From Kribbella sandramycini (GTDB lineage: Bacteria; Actinomycetota; Actinomycetes; Propionibacteriales; Kribbellaceae), in contig NZ_JABJRC010000001.1 in the NCBI RefSeq assembly GCF_013131805.1, forward strand, positions 992,001-1,056,000: a stretch of DNA of 64,000 nt. Direction: 5' to 3'. Of this stretch, positions 54,890 through 63,451 are shown one piece after another. Positions within the stretch are counted from its first letter, which is position 1. Each line of letters opens with the position of its first letter. The notes under the pieces were generated by a model, which made no database searches, was not told the DNA's origin, and saw nothing but the letters and a program-made list of their open reading frames with translations. The translations under genes were made by a program, and so were the position numbers.

Positions 54890-55324
54890 TCAGGAAGCAG
54901 GCTCGAGCAGGAAGAACGGCATCTTCCGCGTCGTCTTGGTCTTGTACTCCTCGTAGGGCGGGTACGCGGCGACGGCCAGCTCCCACCACTCGTCGTACTC
55001 CGCGCCGTCGATCTCCCGCGCCACCAGCTCGAAGGTCTGGTCGCCGTCCTGGACGGTCACGTTCGGGTCGGCCTTGAGGTTGTAGTACCAGACCGGGTTC
55101 TTCGGCGCGCCGCCGAGGGACGCCACCGCGCAGTACACGCCGTCGCGCTCGACCCGCATCACCGGGGTCTTGCGGATCTTGCCGGACTTCGCGCCGCGCA
55201 TCGTCAGCACGACGATCTTCAGGCCCATCACGTCGGCGACGTCGGTGGTGCCGGCCTCGAGGATCTGGTCCACATGGCCACGCGCGAAGTCGGAGGTACT
55301 CGGGACGTATTCGTCGGTTGTCAT
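54890..55324 (-). CDS. Deazaflavin (F420)-dependent nitroreductase-family protein
   Basis: The 144-residue split-barrel protein has the Ddn-family core LTMRGAKSGKIRKTPVMRVERDG and the later GAPKNPVWYYNLKADPNV. These bind F420 and reduce quinones or nitro compounds in known members. ATG 55324 is chosen because TACGAT ends 7 bases before it; ATG 55333 lies upstream without such support. It stands near the ParB-like gene but has its own promoter. The substrate is unknown. Confidence 0.92.
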   Translation of the reverse strand: MTTDEYVPSTSDFARGHVDQILEAGTTDVADVMGLKIVVLTMRGAKSGKIRKTPVMRVERDGVYCAVASLGGAPKNPVWYYNLKADPNVTVQDGDQTFELVAREIDGAEYDEWWELAVAAYPPYEEYKTKTTRKMPFFLLEPAS

Positions 55325-55373
55325 GTCATCCATCGTAATAGTGACGCATCACCATCACCACCTCAGCCAGATG

Positions 55374-55775
55374 TCAAGGTGCACACGACTGCAGCTGGGT
55401 GGCGGTCGCGATGGTGGCTTCGATCCAGCGGCGGCGGAGGAAGTGGGCCTTGAGGAGGCGGTGGACGCCGTCCAGGACGACCAGGCGGCCGCGGTAGGCG
55501 ACCAGGTTGATCGGGCGCTCGAGGTCGGCGTCCATCACGCGCTGGTAGTGCGCGCGGAAGTTCATCGGGGTCTCGGCGACCTGGTTCGGCGTCACCTTGA
55601 ACCGCTCGCTGTCGAGCTCCCACAGCGGCAGCTCGAACATCCAGAGCAGGTCAGCGACCTCGACCGGCTCGACCTTCAGGTCCAGCGCCCACAGCTTCTC
55701 CAGCTGCCAGTGGTGCGGCGGGAAGACCTCGCGGATCTCGGCCGGCATGATCGCGACCAGCTCATCGAACGTCAC
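55374..55775 (-). CDS. ParB-like fold hypothetical protein
   Basis: GTG 55775 gives 133 residues and avoids overlapping the upstream phosphatase gene; the longer frame from 55835 would overlap it by 32 bases. The protein contains LVVLDGVHRLLKAHFLRRR, close to the DGxHR motif of ParB/Srx-fold nucleotide-binding proteins. A partner or DNA-binding domain is not visible, so it is not a partition protein. It may bind nucleotide or modify a small molecule. No function is assigned. Confidence 0.65.
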   Translation of the reverse strand: MTFDELVAIMPAEIREVFPPHHWQLEKLWALDLKVEPVEVADLLWMFELPLWELDSERFKVTPNQVAETPMNFRAHYQRVMDADLERPINLVAYRGRLVVLDGVHRLLKAHFLRRRWIEATIATATQLQSCAP

Positions 55776-55803
55776 GACGCAGCAGGCTACAGCGGACCTG
55801 CGG

Positions 55804-56898
55804 TCACCCGTGCCCGAGCCGGTGCACGATGACAATCGCGGAGTCGTCCCCCGGCCCGCCGGCGGCCTTCACCAGGACGTCGGCGCCGCCCTCGAAGCCC
55901 TGTCCCACCAGGCGTTCCGCATGCCCAGCGAGCCGATCGGTACCGCGGCCGATGTCGCGCAGCGGCGTCTCGACCATGCCGTCGCTGTAGAGGAACAGCG
56001 CGTCCCCCGGCTTCAGTACGCCGTGGTTGGGCTCGAACTCCGGCGCCTCCATCAGGCCGAGCAGCGGCCCGTCCGCATCACGTGTCTGCCATCGCCCGGA
56101 CCAGGCGTCGAACTGGATCGCCGGCGGGTGGCCAGCAGTACGGACTGCGAAGTCACCGGTCCGCAGGTCGATGGCCAGATGGACGACGGTCGCGAAGTCG
56201 TCCTCCCAGTCCTGGCGACGCAGGTAGCGGTTCGCCGACGGCAGGAACTCCTCTACCGGCACGACGCCCAGCAGCCCACCGAACGCGCCGGACAACAGCA
56301 GTGCGCGCGTCCCTGCGTCGACTCCCTTGCCGGAGACATCGACCAGCGCGACTTCGAGCATGTGGTCGCGCGTCGTCGACACCACGAAGTCCCCGGAGAA
56401 CTTCGAGCGTCCGGCCGAGCGGATTGCCACCTCGGCCCGCCAGCTACCCGGCAACGGCGGCAGCTCCCCCTGCGCGGTCAGCGTGTCTCGCAGCTCCATC
56501 AGCATCGACTCACCACGCGTACCGGGCACACCGAGCTGGTTGCGCACCTTTGCACCCGCAATGACGATCCAGCCGACCACACCGAGCACCAGCACGAAGC
56601 CTGTCGTCGGAGTGGGCTGGTCACGCGACACCAGGACGAATGACGCGATCATCAACGTCAGCAGCGTCAGAACGACCAGCTGCCGGAAGCCGAGCACCAA
56701 ACCGCCGAGCAGCAGTGGAATGACCAGCGCGGACGCCGGGACGTGCATAGGCCAACTAGCACTCGCAGCAGCGACAACCAGCGAGCATGACAGCAACGCG
56801 AAGAAGGCCAGCGGATGGATGCGGCGGGCGCGTCTGACCAGCGCGACGACCCGGCGGCCGACCCGATGCACCAACGCGCGACCGCCGCTCCTGATCAT
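55804..56898 (-). CDS. Membrane-anchored PP2C/SpoIIE-type phosphatase
   Basis: ATG 56898 follows TATCTT by 9 bases; ATG 56925 is an alternative adding 9 residues. The 364-residue protein has about four N-terminal transmembrane helices and a cytoplasmic SpoIIE-like domain with SGDFV, VALVDVSGKGVDAG, LFLYSDGMVETP and GPGDDSAIVIV, the metal-binding Asp set of PP2C enzymes. It removes phosphate from Ser/Thr, often on anti-sigma antagonists. No such partner lies nearby. No sensor domain other than the membrane part is seen. Confidence 0.93.
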   Translation of the reverse strand: MIRSGGRALVHRVGRRVVALVRRARRIHPLAFFALLSCSLVVAAASASWPMHVPASALVIPLLLGGLVLGFRQLVVLTLLTLMIASFVLVSRDQPTPTTGFVLVLGVVGWIVIAGAKVRNQLGVPGTRGESMLMELRDTLTAQGELPPLPGSWRAEVAIRSAGRSKFSGDFVVSTTRDHMLEVALVDVSGKGVDAGTRALLLSGAFGGLLGVVPVEEFLPSANRYLRRQDWEDDFATVVHLAIDLRTGDFAVRTAGHPPAIQFDAWSGRWQTRDADGPLLGLMEAPEFEPNHGVLKPGDALFLYSDGMVETPLRDIGRGTDRLAGHAERLVGQGFEGGADVLVKAAGGPGDDSAIVIVHRLGHG

Positions 56899-56961
56899 GG
56901 TGTGAAGAAGATAACGGCACTCCATGGTCCGCGCACCAGAAAACTTGATAACTGTTCAGAT

Positions 56962-57786
56962 TTACTTGCGGGTGAGCCCGGTGCGCTGACACTTGGGGCA
57001 CCAGAAAAGGTTGCGCCCGGCCAGGATCTCGGTCCGCACCACCGACTGACAGACGTAGCAGCGCTGCCCCTGCCGGCGGTAGACGTACACCTCGCCGCCG
57101 TGGTCGTCCTGGCGCGGATCGCGGCCCATCGCCTCCGGGGTGTGGTCGTCGGCAACAGTGTCGATGCGGCCGGTCTCGACGCCGTACTTCATCAACTCGA
57201 GCAGGTCGTCCCACATTCCTTGCCACTCGCGCTTCTTGACCAGGTGGCCGCGGGTCATCGGGTGCAGCTTGGCCCGGAACAGCACCTCGGCGCGGTAGAC
57301 GTTGCCCACGCCACTCAACACGTCCTGGTTCATCAGCAGCTGCCCGATCGGCAGTTTGCTGCGGTGGATCCGCTTCCAGGCCAGCTCCGGATCGGCGTCG
57401 TCGCGCAGTGGGTCCGGACCGAGCCGGGAGATGAGCGTCTCGCGCTCGTCGTCGGTGATGACCTCACACACGGTCGCACCGCGCAGATCGGCGTACGCCG
57501 AGTCGTTCTGCAGCCGCAGCCGGACCGCACCGACCGGCTCCGGGATCGGAGCGACGCCGAACGTGACCTTGCCGATCAGACCGAGGTGGATGTGCAGCCA
57601 GCCCGCGCCTTCGAAGTCGGCGAGGAAGTGCTTGCCGTGGGCCTCGGTCAGCCGCAGGACGTGCCCGTCGAGCAGGGCGGCGCCCTCGATGAAGCGGGCC
57701 TGCGGACTGGACGCCCGGACCGGTCGGCCGCCGAACGCGTCCCAGACGTCGTTCGCCAGCCGGTGCAGCGTGTGTCCTTCAGGCAT
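56962..57786 (-). CDS. nei: Formamidopyrimidine/endonuclease VIII-type DNA glycosylase
   Basis: ATG 57786 with AAGAGGA upstream gives MPEGHTLHRLA, where Pro2 (after Met removal) and Glu3 are catalytic, as in Nei-type enzymes. The 274-residue product has HIHLGLIGK, LLMNQDVLSGVGNVYRAEVL in the helix-two-turn-helix region, and a C-terminal zinc finger (C243, C246, C263, C266). It removes oxidised bases and nicks the strand. Next to it is rpiB, a gene order known in actinobacteria. Confidence 0.94.
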   Translation of the reverse strand: MPEGHTLHRLANDVWDAFGGRPVRASSPQARFIEGAALLDGHVLRLTEAHGKHFLADFEGAGWLHIHLGLIGKVTFGVAPIPEPVGAVRLRLQNDSAYADLRGATVCEVITDDERETLISRLGPDPLRDDADPELAWKRIHRSKLPIGQLLMNQDVLSGVGNVYRAEVLFRAKLHPMTRGHLVKKREWQGMWDDLLELMKYGVETGRIDTVADDHTPEAMGRDPRQDDHGGEVYVYRRQGQRCYVCQSVVRTEILAGRNLFWCPKCQRTGLTRK

Positions 57787-57796
57787 GATTCCTCTT

Positions 57797-57997
57797 ATGG
57801 CGATTGCAGGTGGCACTCCGGCCAAGGGCCGGTCCGGTCCGGCCACACCGGCGGTGGTCGGCGTCAGCCGGTCGATGCGGGCCCGCGACGTCTCCCAGCC
57901 TCGTGAGCCGGGCAGACGCCGCGGAGTGATCCCACCAGAGACGGCCGGCCCGAAGAAAGGTCAGGAGACCGGCGGCAGCTCGCCCGTCGACTCGTAG
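57797..57997 (+). CDS. Possible small protein between nei and rpiB
   Basis: A 66-codon frame starts MAIAGGTPAKGRSGPATPAV and holds VSRSMRARDVSQP, with many Arg, Pro and Gly. It is divergent from nei by 10 bases and its last 37 bases overlap the 3' end of rpiB in antisense. Third positions are GC-rich as expected of real codons, but GC-rich noncoding DNA can give this too. No ribosome site is clear. I treat it as a candidate, not an established gene. Confidence 0.35.
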   Translation: MAIAGGTPAKGRSGPATPAVVGVSRSMRARDVSQPREPGRRRGVIPPETAGPKKGQETGGSSPVDS

Positions 57998-58428
57998 GCG
58001 GTCAGCATGTCGATCCGGCGGGTGTGCCGCTCCTCGCCGGAGTAGTCGGTGGCCAGGAACGTCTCCACGAACCCGGTCGCCTCCTCGGTCGAGTGCATCC
58101 GCGCACCGACGCTGACGACGTTCGCGTTGTTGTGCTCGCGCCCCAGCTTCGCGGTGTCGGTGCTCCAGGCCAGTACGGCCCGCACGCCCTTCACCTTGTT
58201 CGCAGCGATCTGCTCGCCGTTGCCGGAGCCGCCGATCACGACGCCGAGGCTGCCCGGGTCACCGGCCACGCCCTCTCCGGCGCGCAGGCAGAACGGCGGG
58301 TAGTCGTCGACCGCGTCGTACACGGCAGGGCCGTGGTCGACGACGTCGTGTCCCGCGGCGGTCAGGTGCTGGACCAGGTGGTTCTTGAGCTCGAAGCCGG
58401 CGTGGTCGGAGCCGATGTGCACTCGCAT
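57961..58428 (-). CDS. rpiB: Ribose-5-phosphate isomerase B
   Basis: The 155-residue product starts MRVHIGSDHAGFELKNHL, the RpiB hallmark, and has GVVIGGSGNGEQIAANKVKG and REHNNANVVSVGAR, which hold the phosphate- and substrate-binding residues. It interconverts ribose- and ribulose-5-phosphate in the pentose phosphate pathway. TAGATT ends 7 bases before ATG 58428, so its mRNA is probably leaderless and its promoter lies in the end of the upstream gene. It is next to nei. Confidence 0.97.
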   Translation of the reverse strand: MRVHIGSDHAGFELKNHLVQHLTAAGHDVVDHGPAVYDAVDDYPPFCLRAGEGVAGDPGSLGVVIGGSGNGEQIAANKVKGVRAVLAWSTDTAKLGREHNNANVVSVGARMHSTEEATGFVETFLATDYSGEERHTRRIDMLTAYESTGELPPVS

Positions 58429-58438
58429 GGAGTGCAAT

Positions 58439-59479
58439 CTACTGATACACCGGAACGCCAGGCAGCTTGGGTGCACCCGACCCGACGTACACAGTGGTCA
58501 CATAGCCGCCGTACTTGGGCAGATACGCCCACCAGTCACTGGATCGCGGCGGCGCGTCGATGAACTCGCCCTGACGCTGCCCGCTGACCAGAACCTCGAC
58601 ACCGGCCGGCAGCTGGCCGAGTATCCCGCAGGACGTGTTCGGCGCCGTCCGCACCCGCACTCCCACCCCAGTGGTGGTCAGCCAGCTCCCCGTCGTCCGC
58701 ACCGCACCCGGTACGTCGAGCGACCGCGTCAGCCGGGTGACATCGGTGTAGGCCTTTCCGTACTGCGTGCCGCGCGGATGCAGCGTGTAGACGGACACGA
58801 TGCAGCGGTCGTTCTTCCCGACGGTCCCGGTCGTGTGCAGCGCATCGTTGACCAGATCGACCGCACAGTCCAGCGGCTTGGCCCGGTCGGAGCCGAAGCC
58901 ACTGGACCCGAGGAAGCCGGACCAGCCCTGCTTGATGCTGAAATCAGGGTCGAAGACCGAGGCGATCCCGAAGTACTGGTCGAAGCCGTCCGTCCCGTAG
59001 CGGGTCGGTTCGTGCAGCAGCTCCATCACGAACTCGCGCACCGGGCGCGCAGCGTGGTCGAGGATGTAGCGGTAGATCCGGACCGTGTCCGCCGCGGTGA
59101 TCGCCACATAGCCCCAGAAACCCGGATGAGTGGGCGGCGGGCCCGCAGTGTGCGTCAGGCCGAGCCGCCGCACCATCCGGTCGACGATCGCGGCGCCGCC
59201 CCGGTCGTCCCAGTAGTAGCTCGCCGCATCGTCGTCACTGCTGCGCAGCATCACCTCGAGCCGGCTCCGGTCCGCGGGGTCGACGTCGTACGCCGGACCG
59301 CGGTCCCAGAGCAGGTCGAGGACGATCAGCAGTTTCACCACCGACGCGGAGCGAAACCGATGATCGGCGTCGCTCTGTTGCACGAACCGGCCGGTGTGCC
59401 GGTCGAACACGGCGAAACCGGCGGTCACGCCGGCGGGGACGACTCCGAGCTCGGACTGCCGCTCGTCACGTAACGTCAT
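58439..59479 (-). CDS. Beta-lactamase-fold serine hydrolase with SH3-like C-terminus
   Basis: ATG 59479 has GTAGGTG just upstream; GTG 59497 is longer. The 346-residue product shows SVVK (S46, K49), SDDDAAS in the SDN position (Asn replaced by Asp), and KQG in the KTG position, the three class A beta-lactamase/transpeptidase motifs in order. A C-terminal SH3-like region (about 265-346, VRVRTAPNTSCGILGQLPAG) probably binds cell wall or proteins. No signal peptide is seen, which is odd for such a protein. The reaction is uncertain. Confidence 0.8.
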   Translation of the reverse strand: MTLRDERQSELGVVPAGVTAGFAVFDRHTGRFVQQSDADHRFRSASVVKLLIVLDLLWDRGPAYDVDPADRSRLEVMLRSSDDDAASYYWDDRGGAAIVDRMVRRLGLTHTAGPPPTHPGFWGYVAITAADTVRIYRYILDHAARPVREFVMELLHEPTRYGTDGFDQYFGIASVFDPDFSIKQGWSGFLGSSGFGSDRAKPLDCAVDLVNDALHTTGTVGKNDRCIVSVYTLHPRGTQYGKAYTDVTRLTRSLDVPGAVRTTGSWLTTTGVGVRVRTAPNTSCGILGQLPAGVEVLVSGQRQGEFIDAPPRSSDWWAYLPKYGGYVTTVYVGSGAPKLPGVPVYQ

Positions 59480-59594
59480 GTGACACCTACTCACCACTTG
59501 AAGAATTCCCGTTGGTGAGCAACCTTCACCGTCCCGGGGTGTTCAGTTCAAGCCTTGAACTCTGGACCGAATGCTGCTGGTCAGAGCGTGCACG

Positions 59595-60191
59595 TCAGTC
59601 GAAACTCGGCCGCCGGTCCCGGCTGCGCTTGAGCTCGAAGAAGCCGTCGGTGGCGGCCACCAGGCGGACGCCGTCCCAGAGTTTGCCTGCCGCCTCACCC
59701 CGCGGGATCGGCGTCACTACCGGACCGAAGAAGGCCGAGCCCTCGACCGAGATGATCGGCGTGCCGACCTCCATGCCGACCTGGTCGAGACCGGCGAAAT
59801 GCGACTTCCGCAGGGCGTCGTCGTACCGATCGGTGTCCGCGGCCTCGATCAGCGACGCCGGCAGCCCGGCCTCGGCGAGCGCCTCGGGCAGCAGGTTCTC
59901 GTACTGGGTGCCGCGGCGCTCGTTGTGGATGCGGTTGCCGAGCGCGGTGTAGAGCGGCAGCAGGACCTCGTTGCCGTGCGCCTGCTCGGCGGCGGTCAGC
60001 ACCCGGGTGATGCCGAGTTTGCGGTGCCAGTTGGCGTCGTGCTCGTCACGCTCCTCGTTCAGCACGGCGAGGCTCATCACATGCCAGGTCGTCTGCACGT
60101 CCCGGACCTGCTCGACCTCGAGCATCCAGCGGGACGTCATCCAGGCCCAGGGGCAGGCCGGGTCGAACCAGAAATCAGCGGAGGCAGTCAT
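59595..60191 (-). CDS. DsbA-like, mycothiol-type nitroreductase-family protein
   Basis: The 198-residue protein starts MTASADFWFDPACPWAW, a thioredoxin fold with active-site CPWA (C13-A16). Mycobacterial Rv2466c, a mycothiol-dependent nitroreductase of this family, has CPWC, so this one keeps only the first Cys and may use a monothiol mechanism. TATGAT ends 7 bases before ATG 60191; another ATG lies 6 bases earlier. It is divergent from pepN. The partner thiol and substrate are inferred. Confidence 0.87.
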   Translation of the reverse strand: MTASADFWFDPACPWAWMTSRWMLEVEQVRDVQTTWHVMSLAVLNEERDEHDANWHRKLGITRVLTAAEQAHGNEVLLPLYTALGNRIHNERRGTQYENLLPEALAEAGLPASLIEAADTDRYDDALRKSHFAGLDQVGMEVGTPIISVEGSAFFGPVVTPIPRGEAAGKLWDGVRLVAATDGFFELKRSRDRRPSFD

Positions 60192-60300
60192 GTACATAAT
60201 CATACAAACTTGAAGAACCAGATACCGGGTTGGTATCCATCGGCGGATGTCGCGGGGAAACCGTCGGCCACTGCGCGGAACAGGTGCATAGGATGCCGAT

Positions 60301-62871
60301 ATGCCTGGAACCAACCTCACGCGCGACGAGGCGCGTACCCGTGCCGGCGTGGTCAGCGATGTCAGCTACGCGATCGAGCTCGACCTGACCAACGCCCCCG
60401 GCGGAGCGCCGACCTTCCCGTCCGTGACCACGATCACCTTCACCGCGACGGACGGCGCGAGCACGTTCGCCGACCTGATCGCGGACCAGGTCCGCGAGGT
60501 GACGCTGAACGGCCGCTCCCTGGCGCCGGACGCGGTGTACGACGGCGCCCGGATCCAGCTCGACGGGCTGGCCGAGCGCAACGAGCTGCGCGTGGTCGCC
60601 GACTGTCTGTACTCGCGCACCGGCGAAGGGCTGCACCGCTCGGTCGACCCGGCCGACAAGGAGACCTACCTCTACACCCAGTTCGAGGTGCCGGACGCCC
60701 GCCGCGTCTTCGCGACCTTCGAGCAGCCGAACCTGAAGGCGCCATTCACCTTCACCGTCTCCGCGCCGGCCCGCTGGGTCGTCATCTCGAACTCCCCCAC
60801 GCCCGAGCCGACGCCGTACGCCGGTCCGAGCGGTGAGGAGCTGGCCCGCTGGGAGTTCCCGCCGACAGAGCGGATGTCGACGTACATCACCGCTGTGGTG
60901 GCCGGTCCGTACCACGTGGTCACCGACTGCTACGAAGGCCCGCACGGCACGTACCCGCTGTCGCTGCTGTGCCGCCCGTCGCTCAAGGAGGCCCTCGACA
61001 CCGAGGACCTGTTCGAGGTGACCAAGCAGGGCTTCGCGCTGTTCGAGCGGGCCTTCGGCACGCCGTACCCGTTCCACAAGTACGACCAGGCCTTCGTGCC
61101 GGAGTACAACATGGGCGCGATGGAGAACGCCGGCTGCGTCACCCTGCGGGACGAGTACATCTTCCGCAGCCGCACCACACACGCGGAGCTGGAGAGCCGC
61201 GCCAACACCGTTCTGCACGAGCTGGCGCACATGTGGTTCGGCGACCTGGTCACGATGACCTGGTGGGACGACCTCTGGCTGAACGAGTCGTTCGCCGAGT
61301 GGGCGTCGCACTGGGCGCAGGCCACCGCCACCACGAAGTACGCCGGCGCCTGGACCACGTTCTGCAACGCCCGGAAGAACTGGGCCTACCGGCAGGACCA
61401 GCTGCCCTCGACGCACCCGATCGCGGCCGACATGGTCGACTTCCACGCCGTCGAGGTGAACTTCGACGGCATCACCTACGCCAAGGGCGCGTCCACGCTG
61501 CGGCAACTGGTGGCGTTCGTCGGTGAGGACACCTTCATCACCGCACTGAAGGAGTACTTCGCCGACCACGCGTTCGGCAACACCGAGCTGACCGACCTGC
61601 TGAAGCCGCTGGAGAAGGCGTCCGGCCGGGACCTCGACGACTGGACCGAGCGCTGGCTGCGCACGGCCGGTGTGAACACGCTGCGCGCCGACTTCGCCGT
61701 CGACGACGCCGGTGCGTTCACGTCGTTCGCCATCGAGCAGACTGCGATCGAGACCTACCCGACGCTGCGTCCGCACCGGCTGGCCGTCGGCCTGTACCGG
61801 CGCACCGACGAGGGGCTGGTCCGCACCGAGCGGTTCGAGGTGGACATCGACGGCGCCCGCACCGACCTGCCGGAGCTGGTCGGCGCGACGCAGCCCGATC
61901 TGGTCCTGCTGAACGACGACGACCTCACCTACGCCAAGATCCGGCTGGACGAGCGCTCCCGGGCGACTCTGGTCGAGTCGATCGACCAGCTGACCGAGTC
62001 ACTGCCGCGGGCGCTGGCCTGGGGCGCTGCCTGGGACATGACCCGCGACGCCGAGATGCCGGCCAGCCAGTACGTCGGCATCGTGCTGCGCGGCATCCGG
62101 GCCGAGACCGACCTGACTGGCGTCCGCTCCCTGCTCGGCCAGGCCACCAGCGCCATCAACCTGTACGCCGCCCCGGCGAACCGGCCCGCCCTGCGGGCAC
62201 AGTTCGAGGTGGCGCTGGCGAGCTTGCTGGCGGAGGCCGAAGCCGGTAGCGACCACCAGCTCGCGTTTGCGCGCGCCTACACCAGTGCAGTGTTCTCGGA
62301 CGCCGGTGCGGACCGGCTGGCCGCCTGGCTCGATGGCCGCGACCTGCCGACCGGCCTGGTCGTCGACACCGACCTGCGCTGGACTCTGATCGTCGCTCTG
62401 GCCCGGCTGGGCCGCGTCGGCGCCGACGAGATCGACGACGAGCTGACCCGGGACACCACGATCACCGGTCAGGAGCGGGCCGCGCAGGCCCGCGCCGCGC
62501 GGCCGACGGCCGAGGCGAAGGAGGAGGCCTGGCGGATCGCCGTCGAGTCGGACGACACTCCGAACGAGACGCAGTACCGGACCATCCTCGGCTTCCAGCA
62601 GCCCGGCCAGGAAGAGTTGCTGCGTCCGTACGTCGGCAAGTACCTGAGCGCGGCCAAGGACGTCTACACCCGGCTCGGCTCGTCCATGGGCGAGAACGTG
62701 CTGGTCTACCTGTCCCCGCGCAACCTGGCCGAGCAGTCCGCGCTGGACGCGCTCACCGACTGGCTGGCCGCCGAGTCGGCGACGGTCGACGCGCCGACCC
62801 GGCGCTACGTCAGCGAGGCGCAGGACGACCTGACGCGCGCGATCGCCGCGCAGGTCCGCGACGCGAGCTGA
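60301..62871 (+). CDS. pepN: Aminopeptidase N (M1 family)
   Basis: The 856-residue product has the exopeptidase motif GAMEN (272-276) and the zinc motif HELAH (306-310) with a third ligand Glu329 in NESFAEW, plus the ERAP1-like C-terminal helical domain. It removes N-terminal residues from peptides in the cytoplasm, finishing protein turnover. TAGGAT ends 6 bases before ATG 60301, a leaderless start. Length matches actinobacterial PepN (about 850-860). Confidence 0.98.
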   Translation: MPGTNLTRDEARTRAGVVSDVSYAIELDLTNAPGGAPTFPSVTTITFTATDGASTFADLIADQVREVTLNGRSLAPDAVYDGARIQLDGLAERNELRVVADCLYSRTGEGLHRSVDPADKETYLYTQFEVPDARRVFATFEQPNLKAPFTFTVSAPARWVVISNSPTPEPTPYAGPSGEELARWEFPPTERMSTYITAVVAGPYHVVTDCYEGPHGTYPLSLLCRPSLKEALDTEDLFEVTKQGFALFERAFGTPYPFHKYDQAFVPEYNMGAMENAGCVTLRDEYIFRSRTTHAELESRANTVLHELAHMWFGDLVTMTWWDDLWLNESFAEWASHWAQATATTKYAGAWTTFCNARKNWAYRQDQLPSTHPIAADMVDFHAVEVNFDGITYAKGASTLRQLVAFVGEDTFITALKEYFADHAFGNTELTDLLKPLEKASGRDLDDWTERWLRTAGVNTLRADFAVDDAGAFTSFAIEQTAIETYPTLRPHRLAVGLYRRTDEGLVRTERFEVDIDGARTDLPELVGATQPDLVLLNDDDLTYAKIRLDERSRATLVESIDQLTESLPRALAWGAAWDMTRDAEMPASQYVGIVLRGIRAETDLTGVRSLLGQATSAINLYAAPANRPALRAQFEVALASLLAEAEAGSDHQLAFARAYTSAVFSDAGADRLAAWLDGRDLPTGLVVDTDLRWTLIVALARLGRVGADEIDDELTRDTTITGQERAAQARAARPTAEAKEEAWRIAVESDDTPNETQYRTILGFQQPGQEELLRPYVGKYLSAAKDVYTRLGSSMGENVLVYLSPRNLAEQSALDALTDWLAAESATVDAPTRRYVSEAQDDLTRAIAAQVRDAS

Positions 62872-62920
62872 TCGGACCGGAACAAGACAGTCCGCACCCG
62901 GCCGGGGTAGAACAGAGGGG

Positions 62921-63451
62921 ATGCCTGCCTCTGACCCCGCCCTGGCCGGTGCGGCCGCTGTTGCGCTGACCGGACTTGCCGAGGCGTACCGCCCACGCCC
63001 GATCACTCCCCTGCTCCCCTGGCGAGACCCGCACCGCCTGGTAAAGCCGTACATCATCACCGCCCGCGGACGGCAATGGGACGACCACATGGTCGCCCTC
63101 GCCCGCACCACAGCGAGCCGCCAACTCGACTTCGACGACGCCATGGGCGCCGTCGGCCTGGCCGTCGTCGTACTGCACCTGGGAGACGACGGGATCTACC
63201 TGGTCGTCCAGAGCTGGTCCAAGGACTTCCAGTCCCGACTCAGCCTCTTCAGCGGCCACGACGTCGACGACCTACGCCCAGCCCCACTCGGCGCCGCACC
63301 CTGCGTCTGGGAGCTGGAGGTGCTCAGCCACGAACGCGCCGCCTACGTCGAGCACATCCTCAGCAACAGCGTCGACGTAGACGCCTGGCTGGAAGACGCA
63401 CTCGACACCCGCCCCCAACCAAAACTCGACGGCATCCCATCCGGCGTCTAG
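62921..63451 (+). CDS. Conserved-looking protein of unknown function
   Basis: The 176-residue protein starts after GAGGGG and has a charged, soluble composition with WDDHMVALARTTASRQLDF and a beta-rich middle (AVVVLHLGDDGIYLVVQSW). It ends in an Asp/Pro-rich stretch. I do not recognise a family. It lies 49 bases after pepN in the same direction, so it might share its transcript. Its TAG interlocks with the stop of the convergent serine hydrolase (CTAG). The 3' end is very C-rich. Confidence 0.75.
   Translation: MPASDPALAGAAAVALTGLAEAYRPRPITPLLPWRDPHRLVKPYIITARGRQWDDHMVALARTTASRQLDFDDAMGAVGLAVVVLHLGDDGIYLVVQSWSKDFQSRLSLFSGHDVDDLRPAPLGAAPCVWELEVLSHERAAYVEHILSNSVDVDAWLEDALDTRPQPKLDGIPSGV

Noticed and set aside
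55374..55775. Partition protein ParB
   Set aside because: Only the DGxHR-like motif is shared; no helix-turn-helix, no parA neighbour and no parS-like palindrome were seen.
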